Of a stretch of 64,000 nt of DNA, positions 10,430-19,791 are shown piece after piece. Both the position numbers and the translations under genes were made by a program. The stretch spans positions 495,501 through 559,500 of the forward strand of contig CANJKZ010000978.1 of NCBI GenBank assembly GCA_947471745.1. Reading direction: 5' to 3'. The DNA comes from Closterium sp. Naga37s-1. Its lineage: Eukaryota > Streptophyta > Zygnematophyceae > Desmidiales > Closteriaceae. Numbering within the stretch: position 1 is the stretch's first letter; each line of letters opens with the position of its first letter. The notes beneath the pieces were generated by a model. It saw only the letters and a list, made by a program, of their open reading frames with translations. It did not search any database and was not told the DNA's origin.

Positions 10430-11398
10430 TGTTCCTAAGGCCCACCGAAGCGCGCCTCGAGTCGCGCTCTCCCTTTTTTTTCCTAGCGGCCCGTCGTGCC
10501 GCCCTTACGGTCGCGTCGAGCCGCCCTAGCGGCCCCGCCGCCCTACCTAGCGGCCCCGCCGCCCTACCTAGCGGCCCCGCCGCCCTACCTCGCGGCCTCG
10601 CCGCCCCATTGCGCGGCCCCGCCGCCCTACCTAGCGGCCCCGCCGCCCTTACTCGCGGCCCCGCCCCCCCCCCACCCCATCGCGCGGCCCCGCCGCCCCA
10701 TCGCGCGGCCCCGCCGCCCTACCTAGCGGCCCCGCCGCCCTTCCTCGCGGCCCCGCCGCCCCATCGCGCGGCCCCGCCGCCCTACCTAGCGGCCCCGCCG
10801 CCCTTCCTCGCGGCCCCGCCGCCCCATCGCGCGGCCTTGCCACTCTACCTCGCGGCCCCGCCGCCCTACCTGGCGGCCCGCCACTCTACCACGCGGCCCC
10901 GCTGCCCTATCTCGCGGCCCCGCCGCCCTACCCAGCGGCCCCGCCGCCCTTCTGCAGCGGCCCCGCCGCCCTACCCAGCGGCCCCGCCGTCCTTCTGAAG
11001 CGGCCCCGCCGCTTCTCTGCAGCGGCCCCGCCGCCCTATCTAGCGGCCCCGCCGCCCTTTCTGCAGCGGCCCCGCCGCCCTTTCTGCAGCGGCCCCGCCA
11101 CTCCTCTACAGCGGCCGAGCCGCCCAGCAGCAGAGCAGCCGAGCTGCCCCGCCGCCGAGCCGCGCTGCAGCCGAGCCGCCCGGCCGCCCACCAGCCGAGC
11201 CGCCGTGCAGCCGACCGCCCAGCCGCCGAGCCGCCCAGCTGCCGAGCCGCCCAGCCGCCGAGCCGCCCAGCCGCCGAGCCGCCCAGATGTCGAGCCGCCC
11301 TGCAGCCGAGCCGCCCGAGCAGCCCTCTCCGGTGAGCACAGACCCTCTGTCACTGCGTGCTCTTCCCCTACTGCTTGCACTGCTGGTCTACTGCTGTC
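10430..11398 (+). repeat. GC-rich repeat leader of element C
   Basis: From about 10490 to 11110 there are roughly 25 imperfect copies of a unit close to GCCGCCCTACCTAGCGGCCC, followed by GCCGAGCCGCCCAGC units to about 11320 and a short unique stretch before the gag ATG. Translations give periodic Pro-Pro-Tyr-Leu-Ala-Ala peptides in more than one frame, expected from the repeat and not evidence of a gene. The repeat unit differs from that of every other family in the window. Confidence 0.88.
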
Positions 11399-14300
11399 AT
11401 GGCCACCCCTAGTGTCCTCACTTTTGACGCTGAGGGTCGGGCCATTGACTTTGAGGTCTGGGTAGATGACCTACAGCTGTTCTTACAGTGCGATAGGGCG
11501 GACGGCCTCTCTCTCTTTGACCTCACCTCTGGCGCTTCCCCTGCCCCTGCTGCTGATGCTGACGCCACTGTTCGCTCCCAGTGGGCCACGCGCGATGCTG
11601 CTGCACGTCTTGCTGTGCGTCGCCACCTCCCTACCTCCGAGCGTGCGCACTTTAGTCAGTACAAGAGTGCTCAGACCTTGTACGCCGCTGTAGTCGCGCG
11701 CTACTCCTCCCCTTCCACTGCTGCACTGAGCCGTCTCATGCTGCCGTACCTCTTCCCTGACCTTGCTTCTTTTCCCACCGTTGCTGACCTCATTACGCAC
11801 CTCCGCACTAGTGACACTCGCTACCGCGCTGCACTTCCTGCTGACTTCTGCACCGCGAACCCCCCCCCCATGTACATCACTCTGTACTTCCTAGTCACTC
11901 GCCTCCCTGACTCCCTTCGAGTAGTCAGGGACCACTTTCTCTCAGTCTGTCCCACCACACTCACTGTCGACCTCCTCGAGAAGGCCCTCCTCGCGATAGA
12001 AAAGAGCATAGTCGCTGTAGGAGCCTCTCGAGGTGACCCGCGCACCCCCATCTTTGAGGGGTGTTCTCCCTCCCCCCTGCTGCCCTCTGTTGCCTCTGCT
12101 GCTTCGGCCGACCTCCTTGGTCTTGAGTCGGTCGGTGCGGCGTCTGCCCCTAGCGGGAGACGCCGCTATGGCAAGGGCAAGGGGGGCAAGGGAGCTGGAG
12201 GAGCGGGCGGTGGAGGTGGAGGTGGAGGCAGTGGGGGGAGTGGGGGTAGCGGTGGAGGTGGAGGTGGGGGTGGGGGGTTCGGTGGCGGCAGTGGAGGCGG
12301 AGGCCGCGACGGCGGTGGCGGTGGTAGCGGAGGTGGCGGAGGAGGCGGCGGTGGAGGAGGCGGTGGAGGCGGCGGCGGCAGTGGAGGCAGCGGAGGCGGT
12401 GGAGGTGGTGGGGGTGGCGGTGGAGCTGGTCGCGGGTCTTTGCAGAGGAGTGGCTCAGGTGGTGGCTCGCGCCAGCAGCAGCAGCGTGGTCGTGCGACCC
12501 TCTCCCCTCAGCAGCTCCGTGAGTGGTACACTGCACGCCAGCGGGGTGGGGGTTTTGGTCCGTGTACCTACGTCCTGCGCACCGGCGACCGTGCGGGTGA
12601 GCAGTGTGGGGGTGCGCACCCCACTCCGCGCTGCTTTGGCCGCCTGACGGACGCATGGCGTCACCAGTTCCTGGAGGCCTCCGAGATCCCTCGCTGGGAC
12701 GAGCTGTCTAGGGCGGGAGTTGCCATCTTTGATCTGGACTTTGATGCTATTCTCTCTGCCATGTATGCTGTGTCTATTAGTGATGAGGGTGACTGTTACC
12801 GGTGTTTCCAGCCCGATCCGGGCATTGAGACTACTGCTCTAGGTACTGGTGAGGCTGCTGCCCTAGGTGCTTACGACGCTGCTGCTCTAGGTGCTGGTGT
12901 GTCTGCGTCCTCAGGTACTGGTGAGTCTGCTCTCTCAGGTACCGCGTCGGCTTCGGCCTCCCTCACCTTCACTCTTGACTCTGGGGCGTCTCGCTCCTTC
13001 TTTCGGGACCGCACCACACTCACGCCGCTTAGTCGGCCGGTTGCGGTGTCTCTGGCTGACCCATCTGGGGGTCCGGTCCTGTCTCGTTTCTCCACAGTCC
13101 TCCCGTGTCCGGCGGCTCCCTCTGGCACCCTGTCTGGTCTCTACCTCCCCTCGTTCTCGACGAACCTGGTGAGTGGTGCTGACCTCCAGGATGCGGGTGT
13201 CCACCAGTTCACTCCTGCACGTCGGCGAGTGACCCACTGTACAGAGGCTGGCACAGGCCGACACCTGGCTACGTTCACTCGTCAGCCGGGGTCGAGCCTG
13301 TACACTCTGACCACTGCGTCTCCTCCAGTTGCTGAGTCTGGTAGGGTAGCTACGTCGGGTCAGGTGTTTGCTGCGGCGTCCAGGTCTGGTCCTGAGTCTG
13401 CCCCCTGTTCGTGTCGTCTCCTGTCTCACGAGACTCTCCTCTGGCACCACCGCCTTGGCCACCCCTCTCTGCTTCGGCTCAGAGGTATGGCCTCCCGTCT
13501 TCTTGTGTCCGGTCTCCCCCGGTCCCTCCCTCCCCTTCCTCAGGGCCCTGGCCCTGCCTGTGTCCCCTGTGTCGAGGGGCGCCAGCGTGCTGCCCCTCAC
13601 TCCTCCCAGTTTCCTCCGACAGAGGCCCCGTTGCAGACACTTCACATGGACGTGTGGGGCCCAGCCCGCGTCCGTGGACAGGGTCACGAGCGCTACTTCC
13701 TGCTCGTTGTTGACGACTACTCGCGTTACACCACAGTCTTCCCCTTGCGCAGCAAGGGTGATGTCACTGAGGTGCTGATCGACTGGATCCGCGCAGCTCG
13801 TCTCCAGCTCAGGCAGAGCTTCGGCTCGGACTTTCCTGTTCTGCGTCTGCACTCGGACAGAGGCGGAGAGTTCTCCTCTGGCCTTCTGCGTGCCTACTGT
13901 CGTGCACGGGGCATCCGTCAGACCTTCACGCTTCCGGACTCACCGCAGCAAAATGGGATTGCTGAGCGCCGCATTGGCATGGTCATGGACGTCGCTCGTA
14001 CGTCTATGATGCATGCGGCTGCCCCCCATTTTCTGTGGCCGTTTGCGGTGAGGTACGCGGCGCATCAGATCAACCTCCACCCCAGGGTCTCCAGGCCGGA
14101 GACCTCCCCAGCCTTGCTGTGGACGGGGAAGGTTGGCGATGCGTCGGCGTTCCGGGTCTGGGGATCTCGGGCGTTTGTCCGCGACCTGTCTGCGGACAAA
14201 ATATCCCCTCGTGCTGCTCCTTGCGTCTTCCTGGGGTTCCCCCCTGACGCGCCTGGGTGGCAGTTTTACCACCCCACCTCGCGCCGTGTTCTGTCCTCCC

Positions 14301-17300
14301 AGGACGTCACGTTTGACGAGTCGGTCCCCTACTACCGCCTCTTCCCCTACCGCACTCCGTCCCTCCCCCCTCCCCCACTCTTCCTGGTACCAGGTCCCCC
14401 CCAGGTAGACCCCCTCCCCCCTCAGGGTCCTGCCCCTTCAGGTGTGTCCCAGGTAGACGCAGTCGAGCTTGTCGAGGTAACTGGTGACTCTGGTGCTGCT
14501 GAGGGTGCTGAGGCTGGGGGTGCTGTACCTGGGGGTGCGGAGCCTAGGGGTGCTGGGCCTGGGGGTGCTACGTCTGGGGGTGCTGAGCCTAGGGGTGCTG
14601 AGCCTAGGGGTGCTGAGCCTGGGGGTGCTGAGCCTCGGGGTGCTGAGCCTGGGGGTGCTGAGCCTGGGGGTGCTGAGCCTGGGGGTGCTGAGCCTGGGGG
14701 TGCTGAGCCTAGGGGTGCTACGTCTGGGGGTGCTGAGCCTAGGGGTGCTACGCCTGGGGGTGCTGAGCCTGGCGGTGCTCCGCCTGGAGGTTCTCCGAGT
14801 GCTTCGTCTCGCCGGGAGCCACTTTCTCCACAGGAGCTGCGTGAGTGGTTTGCCCGGCGCTGGAGGCGTGCTGCTGGACCTGCGGGGTCTACTGGAGCTG
14901 GTGCTGCTGAGGGTGTTGGCGCTGAGACTACCGCTGGCAGTCCTGCTGGGGGTGCTCCTGGTGCTGCTGGAGGTTCTGGAGCTACTGGTGGTGCTGCTGG
15001 AGCGGGTGCTCCTGCTGAGGGTTCTGGTGCTGTCCCTGCTGCTTCTAGCGTCGCCGCGCGGCCTCGACCGTACTTCGTTCCACTTCTGCAGCAGGTTCTT
15101 GGTCTTCCACCTTCTACTGGTCCTCCTCCTCCCTTAGCGTGTCCACAGCCTGTCTCGTCCCAGCTACAGTTGCAGCCTACCTCCCCTTTGCCTGCTCCTT
15201 CTCCCTACACTGGTCCTACTGGAGGTCTGGCTGAGCGTCGTGAGCCTGCGTCTCGCCCTGCGTCGCCTGTCCGTGCTGCTCGCACTAGTGGTCGCGGTTC
15301 GCGTCAGCGTCCTCCTCCTGTCCTTGGCACACACCGGATGTCTCTGCGTCCGTCCATTGCTCCTCTGCGTGCCCCTTTGCCTTCTCCTCCTGAGTCCTCT
15401 CTTCCTGCTCTTGCCGACCCGGAGTCGGACTCTCTTCGTGCTGCCAGTCCTACTGTCACGCGTCTCCTTGCTACTGTTGTCACTGACCCTTCTTTCGAGT
15501 CTACTGATGCGTCTGCTCTCGTTACTGAGCTCGTCGACTTTGCTGCTCGCTGTCGCTTAGACTACGCTGCTAGTCTTGTCGCTGAGTCTGAGTCTGTCTG
15601 TCCTCCGTCCGTCGGGGGTGAGTGTGCCCTTGGCACGGACGTCCTTGAGGACAGGCAGGAGGAGTTCCAGTGTCTGGCAGCTGCCTCACCTCATCTCGTG
15701 TCCGTACTGCTTACCCCTGAGGGAGACCCGGATGCACTTGACATCCCGACTCCGCGCTCTTACGCGGAGGCGATAGAGGGTCCCTACTCCTCTCAGTGGC
15801 AGGCAGCTATGGATGCAGAGATGGCTTCCTGGAAGTCCACAGGCACCTACGTTGACGCTGTCCCCCCTCCTGGGGCGAACATCGTCAGTGGCATGTGGAT
15901 CTTCAGGGTGAAGCGGCCGCCGGGTTCTCCGCCTGTCTTCAAGGCGCGTTACGTGGCTCGTGGCTTCAGTCAGCGGCAGGGAGTTGACTACTTTCAGACC
16001 TTCTCCCCCACCCCGAAGATGACCACTCTTCGGGTACTGCTGCACGTTGCTGCTCACTGTGACTACGAGCTGCACTCTCTTGACTTCAGCACAGCTTTCT
16101 TGCAGGGCAGCCTGCACGAGGAGATCTGGCTGCGTCGCCCACCTGGCTTCACTGGGTCTTTCCCTCCTGGTACCCAGTGGAGTCTCCGGCGTCCAGTCTA
16201 CGTTCTCCGCCAGGCGCCACGTGAGTGGCACGACACACTGAGGACTACGCTTGCGGCTCTTGGGTTTGCTCCTTCTACTGCCGACCCGTCGCTGTTTCTA
16301 CGCACCGACACCTCTCTGCCGCCGTTCTACATCCTCGTGTACGTCGACGACTTGGTCTTTGCCACAGCTGACACTACTGGACTCGCCTACGTGAAGTCCG
16401 AGCTGCAGAAGAGACACACGTGCACAGACCTGGGTGAACTGCGCAGCTACCTTGGCTTGCAGATCACCCGGGACAGAGCACGCCGCACCATTACCCTGAC
16501 TCAGTCACACATGGTGCAGCAGGTCCTTCAGCGCTTCGGCTTCACGTACTCCTCGCCTCAGGCCACTCCTCTGTCTACTCGCCACTCGCTCTCAGCTCTG
16601 CCTTCGGATGAGTCCGTAGAGTCGAGTGGCCCGTACCCAGAGCTTGTTGGCTGCCTCATGTACCTGATGACCTGCACACGACCTGACCTTGCATACCCTC
16701 TTAGCATTCTTGCACGCTATTTTGCTCCTGGGAGACACAGACCAGAGCACATGGCCGCAGCGAAGAGGGTGTTGCGCTACTTGTGCAGTACGTCGGGCAT
16801 GGGGCTAGTGCTTGGAGGGCGGAGTCCAGTGGTCCTCACTGGGCACGCGGACGCTTCTTGGGCTGACGACCAGGCTACGCAGCGGTCGTCACAGGGTTAC
16901 ACCTTCAGCCTTGGTTCCGGCTCTGTTTCGTGGCGGGCTACTCGCTCGTCTTCTGTTCTTGGCTCGAGTTGTGAGGCTGAGATCTACGCCGGGGCCATGG
17001 CTGCACAGGAGCTTCGCTGGCTCACCTACCTGCTGACCGACCTTGGAGAGCCGCCTCGTTCTCCTCCAGTCCTGTACGTAGACAACAAGGCCATGCTGGC
17101 CTTGTGTCGAGAGCAGCGACTGGAGCACAGAACAAAGCACATTGCTCTCCGCTACTTCCTTGCTCGTGAGCTACAGCAGCGTGGACAATTGCGGCTTGCG
17201 TACGTGGCCTCTGAGGCCAACACTGCTGATGTCTTCACCAAGGCACTTCCGCCTTGTGATCATCAGCGCTTCTGCACTCAGCTGGGTCTTGTGCCCGTCT

Positions 17301-17323
17301 TGCCTCACTTGCTCTCCTCTTGA
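11399..17323 (+). CDS. Intact gag-pol polyprotein of copia element C
   Basis: 1974 residues from MATPSVLTFDAEG; this ATG is chosen because M starts at the equivalent place. Gag body is residues 1 to ~250, then a basic GRRRYGKGKGGK and a Gly tract (about 262-345). A zinc-type motif uses C389, C403, H407 and C412 (C-X13-C-X3-H-X4-C). Protease: FTLDSGAS with D527. Integrase: HHRLGH at 683, C721/C724, then D751, D820, E856 with the typical 35-residue D-E gap. A repetitive linker (GAEPGGAEPR, about 1030-1130) precedes a proline-rich stretch. Reverse transcriptase starts near 1470 and has YVDD at 1648-1651. RNase H has D1818, E1859 and D1895. The product would build the particle, mature it, copy RNA to cDNA and integrate it. 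No frameshift separates gag and pol. At 1974 residues it is longer than the usual 1300-1500 because of the Gly tract and linker. Confidence 0.96.
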   Translation: MATPSVLTFDAEGRAIDFEVWVDDLQLFLQCDRADGLSLFDLTSGASPAPAADADATVRSQWATRDAAARLAVRRHLPTSERAHFSQYKSAQTLYAAVVARYSSPSTAALSRLMLPYLFPDLASFPTVADLITHLRTSDTRYRAALPADFCTANPPPMYITLYFLVTRLPDSLRVVRDHFLSVCPTTLTVDLLEKALLAIEKSIVAVGASRGDPRTPIFEGCSPSPLLPSVASAASADLLGLESVGAASAPSGRRRYGKGKGGKGAGGAGGGGGGGGSGGSGGSGGGGGGGGGFGGGSGGGGRDGGGGGSGGGGGGGGGGGGGGGGGSGGSGGGGGGGGGGGAGRGSLQRSGSGGGSRQQQQRGRATLSPQQLREWYTARQRGGGFGPCTYVLRTGDRAGEQCGGAHPTPRCFGRLTDAWRHQFLEASEIPRWDELSRAGVAIFDLDFDAILSAMYAVSISDEGDCYRCFQPDPGIETTALGTGEAAALGAYDAAALGAGVSASSGTGESALSGTASASASLTFTLDSGASRSFFRDRTTLTPLSRPVAVSLADPSGGPVLSRFSTVLPCPAAPSGTLSGLYLPSFSTNLVSGADLQDAGVHQFTPARRRVTHCTEAGTGRHLATFTRQPGSSLYTLTTASPPVAESGRVATSGQVFAAASRSGPESAPCSCRLLSHETLLWHHRLGHPSLLRLRGMASRLLVSGLPRSLPPLPQGPGPACVPCVEGRQRAAPHSSQFPPTEAPLQTLHMDVWGPARVRGQGHERYFLLVVDDYSRYTTVFPLRSKGDVTEVLIDWIRAARLQLRQSFGSDFPVLRLHSDRGGEFSSGLLRAYCRARGIRQTFTLPDSPQQNGIAERRIGMVMDVARTSMMHAAAPHFLWPFAVRYAAHQINLHPRVSRPETSPALLWTGKVGDASAFRVWGSRAFVRDLSADKISPRAAPCVFLGFPPDAPGWQFYHPTSRRVLSSQDVTFDESVPYYRLFPYRTPSLPPPPLFLVPGPPQVDPLPPQGPAPSGVSQVDAVELVEVTGDSGAAEGAEAGGAVPGGAEPRGAGPGGATSGGAEPRGAEPRGAEPGGAEPRGAEPGGAEPGGAEPGGAEPGGAEPRGATSGGAEPRGATPGGAEPGGAPPGGSPSASSRREPLSPQELREWFARRWRRAAGPAGSTGAGAAEGVGAETTAGSPAGGAPGAAGGSGATGGAAGAGAPAEGSGAVPAASSVAARPRPYFVPLLQQVLGLPPSTGPPPPLACPQPVSSQLQLQPTSPLPAPSPYTGPTGGLAERREPASRPASPVRAARTSGRGSRQRPPPVLGTHRMSLRPSIAPLRAPLPSPPESSLPALADPESDSLRAASPTVTRLLATVVTDPSFESTDASALVTELVDFAARCRLDYAASLVAESESVCPPSVGGECALGTDVLEDRQEEFQCLAAASPHLVSVLLTPEGDPDALDIPTPRSYAEAIEGPYSSQWQAAMDAEMASWKSTGTYVDAVPPPGANIVSGMWIFRVKRPPGSPPVFKARYVARGFSQRQGVDYFQTFSPTPKMTTLRVLLHVAAHCDYELHSLDFSTAFLQGSLHEEIWLRRPPGFTGSFPPGTQWSLRRPVYVLRQAPREWHDTLRTTLAALGFAPSTADPSLFLRTDTSLPPFYILVYVDDLVFATADTTGLAYVKSELQKRHTCTDLGELRSYLGLQITRDRARRTITLTQSHMVQQVLQRFGFTYSSPQATPLSTRHSLSALPSDESVESSGPYPELVGCLMYLMTCTRPDLAYPLSILARYFAPGRHRPEHMAAAKRVLRYLCSTSGMGLVLGGRSPVVLTGHADASWADDQATQRSSQGYTFSLGSGSVSWRATRSSSVLGSSCEAEIYAGAMAAQELRWLTYLLTDLGEPPRSPPVLYVDNKAMLALCREQRLEHRTKHIALRYFLARELQQRGQLRLAYVASEANTADVFTKALPPCDHQRFCTQLGLVPVLPHLLSS

Positions 17324-17535
17324 CCTTGCTTGTACTCTCACATATATATATACCTGCTCTTGCTTGTCTAGCTTTATATATATGTGTGTACTCTTGCATG
17401 TGAACTGGCCGTGTGGCCTTGACCCTGTGCTCGGACTGTGTGGTGACTTTGTGATCCACCCTGAGCTTGCTTTGCTTTGCTTTGCTTGACTGGTCTTGTG
17501 ACCCCTTGTTCTCCCCCACTTTGCCTATGGGGGTG
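17324..17535 (+). promoter_or_regulatory. 3' untranslated region and polypurine tract of C
   Basis: About 210 bp with a TATATATATA stretch, then a block conserved in B, G, H and J (CTGAGCTTGCTTTGC, GACTGGTCTTGTGAC). The end is a hairpin CCCCCA (17513-17518), loop CTTTGCCTA, TGGGGG (17528-17533); its 3' arm is the purine tract used to start plus-strand DNA, two bases before the LTR. Confidence 0.8.
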
Positions 17536-17668
17536 TGTCAGAACATTATAGCTTATGCTGTTGTGTAGGCTATAGTGGGGTATCCCATAGGGGGTACAAC
17601 CAATTAGGGTTTCATATTTGTACTCACTTCATTTCATAGTCCACCCATTTCTCGTTCTCATTGTTTCA
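17536..17668 (+). repeat. 3' LTR of element C (133 bp)
   Basis: Same sequence as 10267-10399 by eye; preceded by the purine tract and followed by the duplicated target TGCTG. Confidence 0.97.
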
Positions 17669-18552
17669 TGCTGCCGTTCTACGTTCTCGTGTACATAGAC
17701 GGCTTGGTCTTTGCTAGTGCTGACACTGAGGCACTCGCCCACGTGAAGTCGGAGCTGCAGAAGAGACACACGTGCACAGACCTGGGTGAGCTGACAAGCT
17801 ATCTTGGCTTGCGGATCACCCAGGACAGAGCACAACGCACCATTACCTTGACTCAGTCACACATGGTGCAGCAGGTCCTTCAGCGCTTCGGCTTCACGTA
17901 CTCCTCGCCACAGTCCACTCCTCTGCCTACCGGTCACTCGCTCTCAGCTCCACCTTCGGACGAGTCCGTAGAGCCGAGTGGCCCGTATCCAGAGCTTGTG
18001 GGCTGCCTCATGTACCTGATGACTTGCACACGACCTGACCTCGCATACCCTCTCAGCCTTCCGGCTCGCTACGTGGCTCCCGGTAGGCACCGAAAGGTGC
18101 ACTGGGATGCTGCGAAGAGGGTGTTGCGCTAATTGTGTAGTAAGTCGGGCATGGGGCTTGTGCTTGGAGGACGGGCTCGAGTTGTCCTCACTGGTCACGC
18201 AGACGCTTCCTGGGTTGACGACTTGGCTATGCAGCGGTCGTCACAGGGTTACACCTTTAGTCTTGGCTCCAGTTCTGTCTCTTGGCGGTCTACCCGCTCG
18301 TCTTCTGTTCTGAGCTCCAGTTGTGAGGCTGAGATCTACGCTGGGGCCATGGCTGCACAGGAGTTACGCTGGCTCACCTACCTGCTGACCGACTTGGGAG
18401 AGGTGCCTCGTTCTCCTCCAGTTCTGTACGTCGACAACAAGGCCATGCTAGCCTTGTGTCAGGAGCACAGATTGGAGCACAGAACAAAGCACATTGCTCT
18501 GCGCTACTTCCTTGCTCGAGAGTTGCAGCAGCGTGGTCAGCTTCGTCTTGCT
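17669..18552 (+). pseudogene. Element B reverse transcriptase end and RNase H
   Basis: The B frame resumes after C with FYVLVYIDGLVFA; the catalytic box is YIDG instead of YVDD, losing the second Asp. It proceeds through SYLGLRITQDRA and MYLMTCTRPDLAYPL to a TAA at 18130-18132 in VLRYLCS, then continues as RNase H (HADASWVDD, SSSCEAEIYAGA, LYVDNKAML) until the solo LTR at 18553. RNase H acidic residues are still present. Confidence 0.9.
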
Positions 18553-19573
18553 TGTTGTGCCAACACATTACAGTGGCACGGTCATCGCACTCCCATTCGG
18601 CCTACAAGCCTGCTCAGCTTCTGGAATTTTGTGGGGAGGTTGTTCAACACGTGTTCTTCAAACCCTCAAAGTTTCAGAGTTTTTCAAGCAGTTACCAAGG
18701 CATGACAACATTTTATGTTTCAAGACTTATGGCATCCCGGAAGTGTGTGTTACTCCTTTTTTGGTAACACCCGAGTTCACCATTTCGGCTGCTGACTCGT
18801 CTACCGAGATCTGATTAGTCTGAAATTCGGTCTGGAAGTCCTTTGCCCCGCTGTGCAAGTGGTCACCAAGTTTCAGAACGATCCAACATCTGAGCATTGC
18901 GTGACAGCTGCCGAAATTCACTGTTCCGTAGTCATGGTGCACTGTTGGCAGCATTTCCCTTGCCACCCTTTCATTGTTGTCATGCCAATGGTGCAGGGAC
19001 AGAGAATGAGACAAGAAGTACAGGTGGTCAAGTGGGACTCTACAACCCTCCTTTTGAGAAGTGTGGTCTTCCTGGTAGCAGCTTGCAAAAGGGTGCAAGT
19101 GGGAAGACAAGCTGACTCATGGTTGGCTTGACTCACTATTGGTAGCCTTGAGTACAGCTCTGAACATCCAAGTGTGGTTGGCTTTGCTGACCTAGCTAGG
19201 ACGTTTCCCATCCTTCTCTAGCCTTTCTCCCCTAGGACTCAACCTTCTCTGAGTTCCCAGGATGGTCCCAACCCCTTAAGAGTCCCCTAGGCAATGTTGT
19301 ACTCAACCTCTTCCTTGCATCAATGAAGCTACTCGTTTTTCAGCCGAGCTTACGTTTTTGTTCACTGCGTAGCGCATACACCTCTGATGAAAGCAAGCCA
19401 TATACCGTTGGAAAGCAGACACCTGAAGCTAACGTCAGTCCAAGTTTCAGCCTCGTTTGTTATCGGAGCTGATCGTGACGGCGTTTTGAACAGAGGCGGT
19501 TCGAAGTCATCAGATTCTGCTTAGGTGGTTTCAAGGGCATCTACGACCCCTAAGTGGACTCTAGACTATAACA
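18553..19573 (+). repeat. Solo LTR of family D (1021 bp)
   Basis: TGTTGTGCC...CTATAACA, clearly homologous over its whole length, in reverse orientation, to the two LTRs of the complete D element at 56168 and 61889. It is flanked by a perfect duplication TTGCT (18548-18552, 19574-19578) within the RNase H gene of B. No internal D sequence is present, so the element was lost by LTR-LTR recombination. It holds a stem-loop GTGTTAC/GTAACAC at about 18749-18770. Confidence 0.96.
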
Positions 19574-19791
19574 TTGCTTACGTGGCCTCTCAGGCCAACA
19601 CTGCTGATGTTTTCACCAAGGCACTTCAGCCTTGTGATCATCAGCGTTTCTGTACTGTTCTAGGCCTTGTACCTACTGTGCCTCACTTGCTTACTTCTTC
19701 ACTCTGCTTGTACTGTACTCTCTATACATATACCTGCATGCATACACTTGCTAGGTTGTGTTCACTGTATTGTTTGTTCTCCTTTATATAA
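19574..19791 (+). pseudogene. Element B RNase H C-terminal end
   Basis: After the solo LTR the B frame resumes with YVASQANTADVFTKAL and GLVPTVPHLLTSS, the C-terminal signature of RNase H in all short-LTR elements here, and ends at a stop near 19791. Aligned to C, the true protein end would be close to PHLLTSS; the extra ~30 residues are read into untranslated sequence. From 19792 to 19930 lies the conserved 3' untranslated block with the purine-tract hairpin (19908-19928). Confidence 0.85.

Larger units (their letters stand above)
10267..17668 (+). mobile_element. Complete copia element C, probably active
   Basis: 7402 bp with 133-bp LTRs at 10267-10399 and 17536-17668 that look identical by eye, flanked by the perfect target duplication TGCTG at 10262-10266 and 17669-17673. 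It has a primer site, a repeat-rich leader, one uninterrupted gag-pol frame with all catalytic residues, a 3' untranslated region and a purine tract. It sits in the reverse transcriptase of B. Identical LTRs and an open frame mean a very recent insertion; this is the best candidate for an autonomous source element. Confidence 0.97.

Noticed and set aside
10496..10998. Open frames encoding periodic Pro-Tyr-Leu-Ala-Ala peptides in the C leader
   Set aside because: Open because the 20-bp repeat has few stops; several frames are open at once and no relative keeps the peptide.
13000..17000. Tandem repeats in the pol linker and leader as CRISPR arrays
   Set aside because: Units are contiguous without unique spacers, in frame, and the genome is eukaryotic.
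18897..19115. Frame repeated in all three D LTRs (start MRDSCRN in the solo copy)
   Set aside because: The LTRs are nearly identical copies, so shared frames are expected; no domain and no start or end conserved independently.
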